Counted from the stretch's first letter, positions 35,940 through 45,006 are shown. The stretch: DNA of 64,000 nucleotides from Rhizobiales bacterium 62-47 (GCA_001899255.1 MKVX01000020.1:186001-250000); one strand, 5' to 3'. Program-made: numbers and translations. The notes: generated by a model not told the origin, from the letters alone.

Positions 35940-37351
35940 GGCTGGCCTCCCACTTCCGAGAAACCCTTCAGCGCAGCCTTCAGATTGCTTTCGGCATCGA
36001 TCAGGAAGTTCGCCGACACCACCACGGGTTCGCCGTCGCGGAGACCGTCCCTTACCTCGACGTAACCATTGCCGCGCTGGCCAAGCTTCACCTCCCGCGG
36101 CTCGAAGCGGCCCTGCCCCTTGTCCACCAACACCGACTGTCGCGTGCCGGCATCGAGCACCGCGCTTTCCGGAATTGCCAGCACCGGTGCCGGATTGCCC
36201 GTATCGATCTCGGCGTCGACATACATGTCAGGAAGCAAGGCGCGATCGGGGTTGGAAAGTTCGACCCTGATCCGTGCGGTACGGGTTTCGCGGTTCACCT
36301 GCGGATAAATGACGCCGATCTTTCCGGAAAACGTGCGCCCCGGAAAACTGCGCGCCCTCACGGTGACCGTTTGGCCTACGCGCACCGCGCCGAGATCTCG
36401 TTCGGCCACATCCACCAGGGCCCACACCATGGAGACGTCGGCGACACGGAACAGGACATCCCCGGGCTGTGCCCGCATGCCCTCGATGGCGTTGCGTTCC
36501 AGCACGATGCCGTCACGTGGCGCGGACCATTCAATCGCAATCGGAACTGTGCGACTCTTTTCCATGGCGACGATCGCCGCGTCCGGAACGTCGAGATTCA
36601 TCAACCGCTGTCGCGATCCGCGGCCGTAGCGCTCGATGCCGCCTGTGGTCGGCGAATTGATCGTTGAAATGTATTCCGCGGCCGCCGAGGAAATCGCCGG
36701 GCTGTAAATCTCCATCAGCGGCTGCCCCTTCTTGACGGCAGCTCCGGTGGTGACGTTGGAGACCTTCTGCACCCAGCTTTCCGCACGCATCGAAATGACG
36801 GATATCCGCCGCTCATCGAGTTGAATCGTGCCGGGCGCCCGAACCAGCGTTCGGACCACGCGGGGCGCGGCGCGTTCGGATTGCACGCCCGTGCGTTGGA
36901 TCTTGCCTGGCGACAGCTTGACCGAGCCGTCACCGGTGTCCTCGCCCTCATAGACGGGGATGTAATCCATGCCCATCGAATCCTTCTTCGGCACTGGCGA
37001 CGTGTCCGGAAGGCCCATCGGGTTGCGGTAGTATTTGATCTTGCGCTCGATACCCTTGGTGTCGGCAACCTTGGTGCCCATCTCCTCGTGCACGGGATTA
37101 TCAAAGCTGAGGTCCGCGCCGGGCGGCACCGCACGGTACGCCCGCCCATCCGCCGTTTTCTTCGGCGTCAACGAGTAGAACGGCTTGTCATCTGGATCCC
37201 GATAGTAAATCGGTGCCGCGGCGGACTCGGCCGCCGCCGACATCGTGAGATGAACCAAGCCAACCCTGTGCACATGGTCGGCGATGAATGCGCCGCCGAC
37301 CGCCGCAATTATTGCGACGGCGGCAACACCTGTAAGGACAGCCCGGCTCAT
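35936..37351 (-). CDS. cusB: Copper/silver efflux adaptor CusB with two metal-binding repeats
   Basis: 471 aa. After an N-terminal membrane anchor come two copies of the heavy-metal-binding domain: YYRDPDDKPFYSLTPKKTAD near residue 47 and YYRNPMGLPDTSPVPKKDSM near residue 110, the second being the classical CusB/SilB form. The adaptor core follows (lipoyl, hairpin and beta-barrel domains: VQKVSNVTTGAAVKKGQPLM, RDGIVLERNAIEGMRAQPGD, GKIGVIYPQVNRETRTARIR). It joins CusA to CusC and hands copper to the pump. The ATG at 37351 overlaps the FixH-like gene stop, and its end overlaps the cusA start. Confidence 0.94.
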   Translation of the reverse strand: MSRAVLTGVAAVAIIAAVGGAFIADHVHRVGLVHLTMSAAAESAAAPIYYRDPDDKPFYSLTPKKTADGRAYRAVPPGADLSFDNPVHEEMGTKVADTKGIERKIKYYRNPMGLPDTSPVPKKDSMGMDYIPVYEGEDTGDGSVKLSPGKIQRTGVQSERAAPRVVRTLVRAPGTIQLDERRISVISMRAESWVQKVSNVTTGAAVKKGQPLMEIYSPAISSAAAEYISTINSPTTGGIERYGRGSRQRLMNLDVPDAAIVAMEKSRTVPIAIEWSAPRDGIVLERNAIEGMRAQPGDVLFRVADVSMVWALVDVAERDLGAVRVGQTVTVRARSFPGRTFSGKIGVIYPQVNRETRTARIRVELSNPDRALLPDMYVDAEIDTGNPAPVLAIPESAVLDAGTRQSVLVDKGQGRFEPREVKLGQRGNGYVEVRDGLRDGEPVVVSANFLIDAESNLKAALKGFSEVGGQP

Positions 37352-37758
37352 TTCTGCGCCGTGATGACGAGCTTGTTTTCGACAGTGCCGGTCTCGCCCT
37401 GCACCTTGGCGCCGAGCGACAATTGCCAACGGCCCGCCATGCCGAACGTCGCCTTGAACTTGTAGATGCCAGGCTCGCTTCCCGGCATCGGCGTGATCTT
37501 CGTCGCCATCTCCTGCATACCGTCTGGCGCCATATCGAGGCGGATCGCGAAGATCACCGCGTCGGGGACCGGCTTTCCGGTCTTGTTATTGATCAACTTG
37601 ACGGCGATGACTTTGTCAGGTCCAGCCTGGACGGTCTGATCGATCAGTTCAAACTTGTAGTCCTTGATGTCCGCGAAGGCCGCGGTGCTGGCAGCACCGA
37701 TTGCGGCCATAGCGATCAACGCACCCCGGAGGGCGCGCGCATAACCTGACATAATCAT
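37348..37758 (-). CDS. FixH/YtkA-like periplasmic protein
   Basis: 136 aa with a signal peptide (ALRGALIAMAAIGAASTAAF) and an Ig-like beta domain (DYKFELIDQTVQAGPDKVIA, GIYKFKATFGMAGRWQLSLG). FixH/YtkA-like domains assist copper insertion or delivery. It is coupled by an ATGA overlap to cusB, so it is probably a periplasmic copper-handling accessory of the Cus pump. A GAGG element lies eight bases before the ATG. Confidence 0.82.
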   Translation of the reverse strand: MIMSGYARALRGALIAMAAIGAASTAAFADIKDYKFELIDQTVQAGPDKVIAVKLINNKTGKPVPDAVIFAIRLDMAPDGMQEMATKITPMPGSEPGIYKFKATFGMAGRWQLSLGAKVQGETGTVENKLVITAQK

Positions 37759-37853
37759 CTGTAAATCCTCGAACGTCGTTGGTCTGCCGTATGACGGCGC
37801 GCATCATCCGCGCAGATTCGACCGCGCGGTATCGAACGGCGCTGATGCGCCGA

Positions 37854-38207
37854 TCAGACCAGGGTTCGAGGAGGATGGTCGGGCGGTGGACGATCGAGCC
37901 CGTCGCTCATGAGATCATCATGGAGCGCGATTTGGTGATGCCGAGCTACACGCACGACAATCGCCTCGACAGCGGGATGCGACGCCAAATTCTTCACTGC
38001 GCAAATCGCAAGTAGCGGGCAATCCTTGCAGTCATTCTTCTTTTGCGTGTCCGGGCAGCATGGCATGTCGCCGGCCATCGACGCCATGTCGGACATCGCG
38101 ACGTTGGACGGCCCTATCTCGGCGGCTGGCGATACCAGCGGCGCTGCGACGAGCCCTACGATCGCGACGACCGCAAGCACCCGACCTATGAGATGGCGAA
38201 TATCCAT
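37854..38207 (-). CDS. Exported Cys/His/Met-rich small protein
   Basis: 117 aa. The hydrophobic N-terminus (LIGRVLAVVAIVGLVAAPLV) is a signal or anchor. It is followed by a Met-rich run (SDMASMAGDMPCC) and a Cys cluster with six Cys in about 22 residues (CCPDTQKKNDCKDCPLLAIC), and then a C-terminal part with several His. The spacing suggests metal binding. Similar unnamed proteins occur in copper clusters of Rhizobiales. The role is unknown. Confidence 0.7.
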   Translation of the reverse strand: MDIRHLIGRVLAVVAIVGLVAAPLVSPAAEIGPSNVAMSDMASMAGDMPCCPDTQKKNDCKDCPLLAICAVKNLASHPAVEAIVVRVARHHQIALHDDLMSDGLDRPPPDHPPRTLV

Positions 38208-38323
38208 ACTCTACCCTGACACGACCTCTGGAACCGGAAAAGTGGGAATCCTTCACATATTCGGCAACGACGGATCAGTATGCAAAATGCAGAAGCCGAA
38301 CTGGTTAATGAAATCGATCTGCT

Positions 38324-38797
38324 TTAGCCGACCGACCGCGTCCCCTCAAACTCCATGTAGGTACGTCGACCATCCGGCCCGAACAGAACGACGGCATATC
38401 GTTCGGGCGTGCCGCCCTCCATGCCGGGCGACCCCATTGGCATTCCCGGCACGGCCACGCCCGTCGCAACGGGACGCTCCTTCAGCAAGCGCTGAATGGC
38501 CGCCACCGGAACATGTCCCTCGATGATGTACCCGCCCGCTTCTGCCGTATGGCATGCGGCCAGATCGGTCGGGACGCCCAAGCGCTTCCGGATATTCTGA
38601 AGGTTTCTCTCTTCCTGAACTGTGACGTTAAATCCTGCCACTTCCAGATGGCGCACCCACCCCGAGCAGCAACCGCAACTCGGATCCTTGTGAACACGGA
38701 TGATGGTGCTCTCTACAGCCTCGGAAACCGTCGGAGCAATCAATGCCGCCGCGACAATTCCCAGTGCGCTCCGCCGCGATACGTTACCTGTGTTCAT
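38324..38797 (-). CDS. DUF411 protein (CopG-like periplasmic copper protein)
   Basis: 157 aa. A twin-arginine-type signal (NVSRRSALGIVAAALIAPTV) is followed by the DUF411 core: DPSCGCCSGWVRHLEVAGF with the CxCC motif, CHTAEAGGYIIEGHVP, and a Met-rich strand (VPGMPMGSPGM). CopG-type proteins bind Cu+ through these cysteines and are associated with copper resistance clusters. The start at 38797 is preferred over one 11 codons upstream. Downstream of copCD and upstream of the Cys-rich gene on the same strand. Confidence 0.88.
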   Translation of the reverse strand: MNTGNVSRRSALGIVAAALIAPTVSEAVESTIIRVHKDPSCGCCSGWVRHLEVAGFNVTVQEERNLQNIRKRLGVPTDLAACHTAEAGGYIIEGHVPVAAIQRLLKERPVATGVAVPGMPMGSPGMEGGTPERYAVVLFGPDGRRTYMEFEGTRSVG

Positions 38798-38845
38798 CTT
38801 GAGACTCCTTCCAAGCGGATCATCCTTCACGTAATTCCATTGTCA

Positions 38846-39772
38846 CTACCCGACGGCCGGCTGCATCGTACCGAGGATGCTGACCGCCAGAAGAACCATC
38901 CATCCCAAGACCTGCTCTCCGAGCACATGATTGCGCAGCCTTGCGGACGACCTCGTCAATCCCTCAACCGCATCCGCTCGAATCCTGCCCATCGATGGAA
39001 CGAGCCAGAACCGGTTCGCGACCGCGAGCGCCAGCATTCCACCGAACAAGGCAAGCTTCCCGAGAAGGATTTGGCCGTACGGCGTGTCCAGCAACCCGGA
39101 CGGCGATCCGACCAAAAACCAGCCGTTGACGAGGCCCGACCCGATCAACGCGGCGACCGCAAGATATCCCATGCCGGAAAACCGCATCAGGATTCGATCC
39201 ATGTCGTTCGGTCCAACATTCAGGTCCGTCCCGAGATAGCGATGCAGGATCAACGCCAATGGAATGAGACCACCGAGCCAGACTCCGGCGGCGAGAAGGT
39301 GTATGGCATCGGCAACAGTGTGCATGACGCCAGCCCAGCCTTCCTCAATTTGGGTGTGACCCGTCCCGGCCAACGACGCCAAAAGGATTGCGGCGAGGAG
39401 CGGCATCATCCAGTTCTGGCGATGCGCCGCACGAAGGCCCCATGCCGCCACGCCAACCGTGAGGGCCGCAAGGAGCATGCGCGACGTCCAAACGGCACCG
39501 AAACCCGTGTCATGGAGGATCGCCCATACTGTCTCTGCATCGACGAGATCGGCCATGCTGCCGCTCATATTCGCGGCCGCAAACGCAAACCAGCCTAGGC
39601 CGCTGAACAGCGCCGCAACGGCGGTCCACAAAAGCCACCCTTGCCGCCAACGACCCAAGACGTCCGGTTCGGCTCCCGCGTATGCATAGAGTGGAAACAA
39701 CGACAGCCCCGCGAGGGCCGTTGTCGCCAGATAGTGCAGGAACCGCGCGATGATAAGTCCGACCTCGATCAT
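38846..39772 (-). CDS. copD: Copper resistance membrane protein CopD
   Basis: 308 aa with about eight membrane helices and the CopD domain in the C-terminal half (VADAIHLLAAGVWLGGLIPL, RFSGMGYLAVAALIGSGLVN). CopD works with CopC and is thought to move copper across the inner membrane. The first base of its ATG is the last base of the copC stop (TGATG), so the two are tightly coupled. The N-terminus MIEVGLIIARFLHYLATTAL is normal for the family. Confidence 0.92.
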   Translation of the reverse strand: MIEVGLIIARFLHYLATTALAGLSLFPLYAYAGAEPDVLGRWRQGWLLWTAVAALFSGLGWFAFAAANMSGSMADLVDAETVWAILHDTGFGAVWTSRMLLAALTVGVAAWGLRAAHRQNWMMPLLAAILLASLAGTGHTQIEEGWAGVMHTVADAIHLLAAGVWLGGLIPLALILHRYLGTDLNVGPNDMDRILMRFSGMGYLAVAALIGSGLVNGWFLVGSPSGLLDTPYGQILLGKLALFGGMLALAVANRFWLVPSMGRIRADAVEGLTRSSARLRNHVLGEQVLGWMVLLAVSILGTMQPAVG

Positions 39773-40137
39773 CAGCGGGTCACGCGAAATGAATAGGAGC
39801 CCCTGACGCGATGGGTGTCGTCCGAGACGGCGTGCCATTCGACCTTGTAGTCACCGGGAGCCATGTCTTCCTTGACGGGGACCACCAAGCGCTTCTTGTC
39901 GGCCGGATCGATCGTGGACTTTCCAGTGGCGATCTTGCGTCCCGCCTTGTCCTTGATCTCGATCCCTGAAAATTGCGGGATGACGCCTTCATTGAAGGTG
40001 ATCCTGATTTCCTTGGGCGGCACCGTTGCCGCACCCGCGGCAGGGTCGGACGTTTGAAGCTGCGGGTGAGCGACGGCTGCCCCGCCGGAAAAGATTGCTG
40101 CGATCAATGCAATGATAGCCGTTGAAGTCTTCGACAT
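39772..40137 (-). CDS. copC: Periplasmic copper-binding protein CopC
   Basis: 121 aa. The signal peptide is cleaved after AVA, giving a mature N-terminal His24 (HPQLQTSDPAAGA), which is the type-2 Cu(II) histidine-brace ligand of CopC proteins. The single Ig-like domain ends DDTHRVRGSYSFRVTR, containing the conserved second His. The Met-rich Cu(I) loop of the Pseudomonas protein is absent, so this is a Cu(II)-only type. A GGGAAGA element precedes the ATG. It lies just downstream of the DUF4396-oxidase gene. Confidence 0.92.
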   Translation of the reverse strand: MSKTSTAIIALIAAIFSGGAAVAHPQLQTSDPAAGAATVPPKEIRITFNEGVIPQFSGIEIKDKAGRKIATGKSTIDPADKKRLVVPVKEDMAPGDYKVEWHAVSDDTHRVRGSYSFRVTR

Positions 40138-40169
40138 CTGTTCTTCCCGTCTGGATGTAAAGTGGAATT

Positions 40170-42023
40170 TCATTTCACGTCGAGAACGAGCATCAGGCCT
40201 CCGCCGCCCTGCTGCTCGACATTGTTGTTCGCGGTGTGATGCGGGATGTGACAATGCACGAGCCATTTGCCCGGCTTGCGGGCGGTCCATATGACGTCAT
40301 AGCGTTGGCCTGGGCCGACGTTGACGGTGTCCGCCTGATAACGCGCGCTTTCGTTCAACGTCACGCCATCGACCGCGACGACCTCGAACGGGCCGCCGTG
40401 GACATGCATGGGATGAATGAAGTTATTGTTGGTGCCGATGAACCGCAGCTTGATGGTTTGCCCGACCTTCATTGCAATCGTGTCGGTCGAAGGATAGGCC
40501 TTGCCGTTAATGGTGAAGTAGTTCGGCATCGCTCCTTCCATCGACATGGCGGGATAGGTCAACCATTCGCGTTTCAGCCATTCCTGCAACTGGATCGTGT
40601 AATCCAGATCGGCTTTCACTTCGGTCAATGGATCCTTGGGCGCAATCAGCAATGCGCCGTAGAGCCCGAGCGCCTGCTGCCGGTCCGGGTGGTCGTGGCT
40701 GTGGTAAAAATACGTACCGCTTTGCCCGACCGTGAATTCGTAGGTGTAGGAACCGCCTGGAGGCACCGGATCCTGGGTGATCTTCGCCGGGCCATCCATT
40801 TTGTTCGGCACTATCAGGCCGTGCCAATGCACGGTCGTGGATTCCGGGAGATTGTTGTGAAAGTTGATGCGGACGTGATCGCCCTCGGTCATCTGTAACC
40901 GGGGCCCCGGCACCTGATGATTGTAGGCGTAAGCATCGACGGCTTCGTCGGGAAGAATGTTCCAGCGAATGACGGACGCTTCCAAGTCAAACACTTTGAC
41001 GCCGTTCTCGATCCGCGGTTGCAGCACCTGGTCGCCCTTTGCGTCGGGCGGGGCAATATAGGTAACCTGTCGCGGCTTCACAGCGGCCATGTCCCTCATG
41101 GCCTCACCGGGAAGATCGAACGTGTTGATCATACCCGGCGGCATGATGGAGGCATCGACGTCGCGGGCGCTGAGACTGAGGTTCACGGAAAAGCCGGGAA
41201 TGACCATTCCGGATATCAGGAGAAACCCCGTCACGCCGGCGAGCGCCACCAACTGCGGGGTGGTTGCGTCGCCTCCCATCTGATGGTCGCTGCCGTGGGC
41301 CATCTTCTCCATGGCCGGCTTGTTTGTGTGGTCATCGTGGGCTTTTGCGTCATCATTGGACCGAACGGTCATCAGGCCGTGTTTGACCTTCTTCTTCACC
41401 ATCCAGACGTTGAACGGGTACGCCGTCGTAAACCCAACCATGACACCGAGCGACATCACGCCCCAGAAAACCAATTCCAGCGGATCCATGGCGCGCATAT
41501 CGCGGCCCATCATCAACAAGCTCATCGTTGGCGCCATTCCCGCCATCATGGCATTCATGCTGATTAATTCGGGCATGAAGCTCTTGCGCACGTTTTCCCA
41601 GTAGGTGCCGCCCATCATCTTTTTCATGAAGAGCGACTGGAAGATGAAAAGCCCGAACGAAAACCCGGCGATATATTCGACGATCAGGTCGATCCACATC
41701 GGCAGTCCGAGCGATGCCGTCACGACCGCCGCTAGAATAATCCCGGTGGCGTCGCCAGCGACACAGTGGATAGTGCTTCCGATCCCTTGTTTCCAAAGCG
41801 GCGCTGTGAACCGTTCGTGCTCACCGGGGCGCGGCTCCTTATCTGCCAGTACGTAGAGCAGCAGACCGAATGGCCCCATATAGAGCGTGACTAGAATGAA
41901 GCCCCACTTCATCACCACCGGTTCAGGGTTGCCATTGAATTGATCGAACGCAACGTACGCCGTGGAGGCGGCCGCGAGGACGAACCAGGCGATCAAGAAG
42001 TAGTCATATGGAAGGGCAATCAT
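40170..42023 (-). CDS. DUF4396 membrane domain fused to a multicopper oxidase
   Basis: 617 aa. The first 210 or so residues are a DUF4396 membrane domain (LIAWFVLAAASTAYVAFDQF, STIHCVAGDATGIILAAVVT, FGLFIFQSLFMKKMMGGTYW). A His-rich linker (AHDDHTNKPAMEKMAHGSDH) and one more helix follow, then a three-domain-type multicopper oxidase (about 330-617) with HWHGLIVPNKMDG, YFYHSHDHPDRQQ, HPMHVHGGPFEV and HCHIPHHTANN. The type-1 copper axial position after the last His appears to be Asn, not Met or Leu. It probably oxidises Cu(I) at the periplasmic face of the membrane. GAGG precedes the 42023 start. Confidence 0.9.
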   Translation of the reverse strand: MIALPYDYFLIAWFVLAAASTAYVAFDQFNGNPEPVVMKWGFILVTLYMGPFGLLLYVLADKEPRPGEHERFTAPLWKQGIGSTIHCVAGDATGIILAAVVTASLGLPMWIDLIVEYIAGFSFGLFIFQSLFMKKMMGGTYWENVRKSFMPELISMNAMMAGMAPTMSLLMMGRDMRAMDPLELVFWGVMSLGVMVGFTTAYPFNVWMVKKKVKHGLMTVRSNDDAKAHDDHTNKPAMEKMAHGSDHQMGGDATTPQLVALAGVTGFLLISGMVIPGFSVNLSLSARDVDASIMPPGMINTFDLPGEAMRDMAAVKPRQVTYIAPPDAKGDQVLQPRIENGVKVFDLEASVIRWNILPDEAVDAYAYNHQVPGPRLQMTEGDHVRINFHNNLPESTTVHWHGLIVPNKMDGPAKITQDPVPPGGSYTYEFTVGQSGTYFYHSHDHPDRQQALGLYGALLIAPKDPLTEVKADLDYTIQLQEWLKREWLTYPAMSMEGAMPNYFTINGKAYPSTDTIAMKVGQTIKLRFIGTNNNFIHPMHVHGGPFEVVAVDGVTLNESARYQADTVNVGPGQRYDVIWTARKPGKWLVHCHIPHHTANNNVEQQGGGGLMLVLDVK

Positions 42024-42173
42024 GGAGACCTCGCTCAAACCCAATCGCTGAACATGCGGACCATCGACCACAGGCGTGTTTCCGGTTGTCTTTTTGACGC
42101 CCGAGCTGCCTCATCGTTCTTTCCGAAGAAGGCCGCCCACGTCGCAAACCGTGATGACCGGTGGGTGCATCAT

Positions 42174-43406
42174 TCATTCTCCCTTTTTCGGCTGATTGCC
42201 GCGCGTGACCGGCGCCTTGGGGGAACGCACGTCAAGAGTTCGGGACCACGTCCGATAGAGCGCGACGGCCGTCATCAGCAGAAGTCCGCCAACACTCACC
42301 CCGATTTGGGTAAGCAGACGGTCCGAATACATCTCCAGAATGAAATGCCCGACGAACGACAGGAAAATTCCTATGCAGAACACCTCCAGCGACCTCTGAC
42401 CGCATACGATGATCGGACGCGCCAGCCTCGAACGAAGGCTGTTCCAGTCTCGCGGAACGACACGAACCACGATCACCGCAAGCGCCAGAAAATGAAGGAT
42501 CCTGTAGGGAGCAAGATTTGTTTTCTCACTAAGGACATCGAACACGGGCGACAGCGACGTCGATAGACCGAGGCGAGCGCCGACCGTAACGACGAATGCG
42601 AAAACCACGAATGCCACGCTCGCAATCAGGACAATTCGGGACCGAGCCAACGCCTGCGCCCGGGCGGCACCGCCCAACGCCGCCCATGCTCCCATCGTGA
42701 ACGGAAGCTGCCATGTGAACGGATTGAAGTACCAGCCGCCCGCTGGATAGGCAGGAAAATTCCAGCCGAAATGGCGCGCCAGCAAATAGACCACAGTTGC
42801 AGCAGCCAGCGCCGTGTTCGGAGCCCACATCATCAGCATCAGCAACGGGGCAAAACCCGCCATCAGCACGATATATAAAGGCAGGACGTCCAGATTGAGC
42901 GGCTTGAACTGGAGAAGGAGGCCGTGTGTGAGCGTCGCCACCGGCCGCTCTATCAGCCCGGCCACGTTGAACTCATCCAGCAGGTGCGAATGTCCGTAGT
43001 CTTGCGCCACATACCCGATGGCCGCGGCGTAGAACACGAACAACAAAACATGCGCTACATAAAGTTGCCACACGCGACGTATCAGCAAGGCCGTCCCCGC
43101 GAGATATCCTTGCGCGGCCATCCTGCGTGCGTAGACGAATGCCGCAGTGTAACCGGAAATGAACACGAAAACGTCCGCGGCATCGCTAAAGCCGTAGTTT
43201 CTCGTGGTCACCCAGGCAACCGCGTTGTTCGGAATGTGGTCCAGGAAGATCGCCCAATTCGCCAGTCCGCGGAACAAATCTAGTCGCAGGTCGCGCCCCA
43301 ACGATGATGATCTGCGTTCCCCAGCGATCGGCTTTTCCGCCAGAACGGATACGCTTTGCGAGCGCCGCGCCGGACCTCGATCCTGTCTAGGCAGACTCAT
43401 CGTCAT
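42174..43406 (-). CDS. opgC: OpgC-like membrane acyltransferase
   Basis: 410 aa with about ten membrane helices. The N-terminal cytoplasmic part is followed by the OpgC pattern: RDLRLDLFRGLANWAIFLDH, NYGFSDAADVFVFISGYTAA, RRVWQLYVAHVLLFVF and GGWYFNPFTWQLPFTMGAW. OpgC transfers succinyl groups to osmoregulated periplasmic glucans in other proteobacteria. opgGH lie 21 kb away in this window, while this gene sits inside the copper cluster. Its ATG overlaps the stop of the 80-aa gene (ATGA), so it is coupled to the FkbM-methyltransferase unit. Confidence 0.88.
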   Translation of the reverse strand: MTMSLPRQDRGPARRSQSVSVLAEKPIAGERRSSSLGRDLRLDLFRGLANWAIFLDHIPNNAVAWVTTRNYGFSDAADVFVFISGYTAAFVYARRMAAQGYLAGTALLIRRVWQLYVAHVLLFVFYAAAIGYVAQDYGHSHLLDEFNVAGLIERPVATLTHGLLLQFKPLNLDVLPLYIVLMAGFAPLLMLMMWAPNTALAAATVVYLLARHFGWNFPAYPAGGWYFNPFTWQLPFTMGAWAALGGAARAQALARSRIVLIASVAFVVFAFVVTVGARLGLSTSLSPVFDVLSEKTNLAPYRILHFLALAVIVVRVVPRDWNSLRSRLARPIIVCGQRSLEVFCIGIFLSFVGHFILEMYSDRLLTQIGVSVGGLLLMTAVALYRTWSRTLDVRSPKAPVTRGNQPKKGE

Positions 43407-43645
43407 CTTTCCAGTCTTCCAATGTTCCCTGCTGACTCGGCTGCTCGCCCTGGGGCGAGCCCTCCGGAACGGGCTGTCCACTCAGTCATCGCAAGTTCCA
43501 TCTGAAAAAGAGACTTCCGCCGGCATGAGGAAGTTCGGGAAGCCACGGTATCTTCGCCCGGCGGACGCTCCGCTCCGTGGCCCTCGACGATGCCTCCGCC
43601 GAGCGAACCTGCATTCGGTTCGCGCCGCATGTTGCCCTCGGTCAT
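43403..43645 (-). CDS. 80-aa unknown protein between the methyltransferase and OpgC-like genes
   Basis: The frame starts MTEGNMRREPNAGSLGGGIV and ends RAAESAGNIGRLER. No membrane segment, signal peptide or known family is apparent. It is supported by position only: the ATG overlaps the FkbM gene stop (ATGA) and its stop overlaps the OpgC ATG (ATGA), exactly filling the 235-bp gap between them. Chance four-base overlaps at both ends are unlikely. It could be a small soluble partner of either neighbour. Confidence 0.5.
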   Translation of the reverse strand: MTEGNMRREPNAGSLGGGIVEGHGAERPPGEDTVASRTSSCRRKSLFQMELAMTEWTARSGGLAPGRAAESAGNIGRLER

Positions 43646-44619
43646 CGGCGAATCCATTGCGCAGACCGCAATCGGTCTTCCCAAACCGGGCTTCGCGTGG
43701 CGAAAACGTTGTAGCCGACCCAACGATACTGCTTCACACGATCGAGCACCGCCGGACCTTCGACGCGAACGAAACGACAAGCGGCGGGGTCGAAGATGTA
43801 GAGCCTCAACCCGGCTTCATTCATCAAATGATGCGAAACACCGTGCGCCCGATCCGAGCCGTGATCCTCGCAGATCACAAGCGAATCTCCGGACAGCAAG
43901 GTCTTAGCTCCTTCGATTGCTTCGATCTCAACGCCTTCGACATCCAGCTTGATGACCGTCGGGGCCTCTGCATCGAGGACGCTGCCGAGTAGGCCGTCGA
44001 GCGAGACGCGTCTCACCGCTCCGTGATCGTCATCCGCAACCGCATAGGTGGAAAATGCCTCGTGTCGTCGTCCCGCGATACGCACGAATCCGCCTGTGCT
44101 GCCGCCGATGGCCGCGTTCACGCAGCAATACCGGTTGCCATTCAGTCCGGCGTTCAATGCGAGCCGCGCGGCGTTATCGGGTGAGGCTTCGATCGCCAGG
44201 ACGGTCTGGCGACCGAATGGCTCGCTCGATGCGAGAGCCGACCAGTAGCCGAAATTGGCCCCGCAATCGACGAAGGTGTACCTGATGTCGGCGACGCTCT
44301 TCAGAAACGCCTCGATCTCTTCTTCGTAGTCGTACCGACCGTTGAGAATTCGGCTCCAGTACCGGTCGCAAAACGGAATGGCAAATCGGGCATCTGCATT
44401 TAATCCAACGACGATGTCGCGTTGCGCGACGGCGCAGGAAACCACGTCGCAGCCCCATCCGTAACCGCGGTGACCGAAGGGCCGCGTAACGACGAAGCCG
44501 ACCTGCAGTGCGTAGACCGCCATTTGGTCGACCAGGCTTGCCCCACTCAGGCTGCCGCTCTGACGGTCGTAGAAAAACTCTGCATCGGCCCCATTGTTAC
44601 GACGCAACGATCCCTCCAT
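43642..44619 (-). CDS. FkbM-family methyltransferase
   Basis: 325 aa. The SAM-binding motif FVDCGANFGYWSALASSEPF and following strand TVLAIEASPDNAARLALNAG are clear. The FkbM signature VIKLDVEGVEIEAIEGAKTL is present, and the protein ends with the usual YNVFATR segment. FkbM enzymes O-methylate sugars or other hydroxylated small molecules. Its place in the copper cluster, coupled to an OpgC-like acyltransferase, suggests methylation of an envelope glycan. AGGAG precedes the ATG at 44619, eight codons inside the longest frame. Confidence 0.88.
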   Translation of the reverse strand: MEGSLRRNNGADAEFFYDRQSGSLSGASLVDQMAVYALQVGFVVTRPFGHRGYGWGCDVVSCAVAQRDIVVGLNADARFAIPFCDRYWSRILNGRYDYEEEIEAFLKSVADIRYTFVDCGANFGYWSALASSEPFGRQTVLAIEASPDNAARLALNAGLNGNRYCCVNAAIGGSTGGFVRIAGRRHEAFSTYAVADDDHGAVRRVSLDGLLGSVLDAEAPTVIKLDVEGVEIEAIEGAKTLLSGDSLVICEDHGSDRAHGVSHHLMNEAGLRLYIFDPAACRFVRVEGPAVLDRVKQYRWVGYNVFATRSPVWEDRLRSAQWIRR

Positions 44620-44688
44620 CCTAAAACTCCTGCTCCGCCACATCCGACGCCGCCAAACCTGAGGCCGACGGCGTCGGAAATCCGGGTG

Positions 44689-45000
44689 CTATTTCTGCTT
44701 CTCGATCTCGGTGACGGTGATGCCAGCCGTTGCCCGTTCGGCCTTGAATTGCACCTTGTCGCCGACCTTGACCTGTTTGAGCATCGCTGGGTCCTGGACG
44801 CGGAACACCATCGTCATGCCGTCCTCGTCCATGTCGAGGTTCTTGATCGGTCCGTGCTTCAAGGTGATCTTGCCAGCGGACTCGTCGATCTTCTTGACTT
44901 CACCCTTGGCCATGTCGGCCTGCGCCATTACAGCGGCGGACGACAAAGCGAAAGAGATCGCAAGAATTCCCGCCATGAAGTTGCGGTTTTTCATTTTCAT
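44689..45000 (-). CDS. cusF: Periplasmic copper chaperone CusF
   Basis: 103 aa with a signal peptide (AGILAISFALSSAAVMA). The OB-fold core has the copper ligands His49 (KHGPI), Met62 and Met64 (GMTMVF). The tryptophan that caps Cu(I) in E. coli CusF is replaced in this region by Met57 and two extra residues (NLDMDEDGMTM). The family signature FRVQDPAMLKQVKVGDKVQF follows. It carries Cu(I) to CusB. It lies six bases after the FemAB-like gene, on the same strand. Confidence 0.92.
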   Translation of the reverse strand: MKMKNRNFMAGILAISFALSSAAVMAQADMAKGEVKKIDESAGKITLKHGPIKNLDMDEDGMTMVFRVQDPAMLKQVKVGDKVQFKAERATAGITVTEIEKQK

Positions 45001-45006
45001 TCCTCT

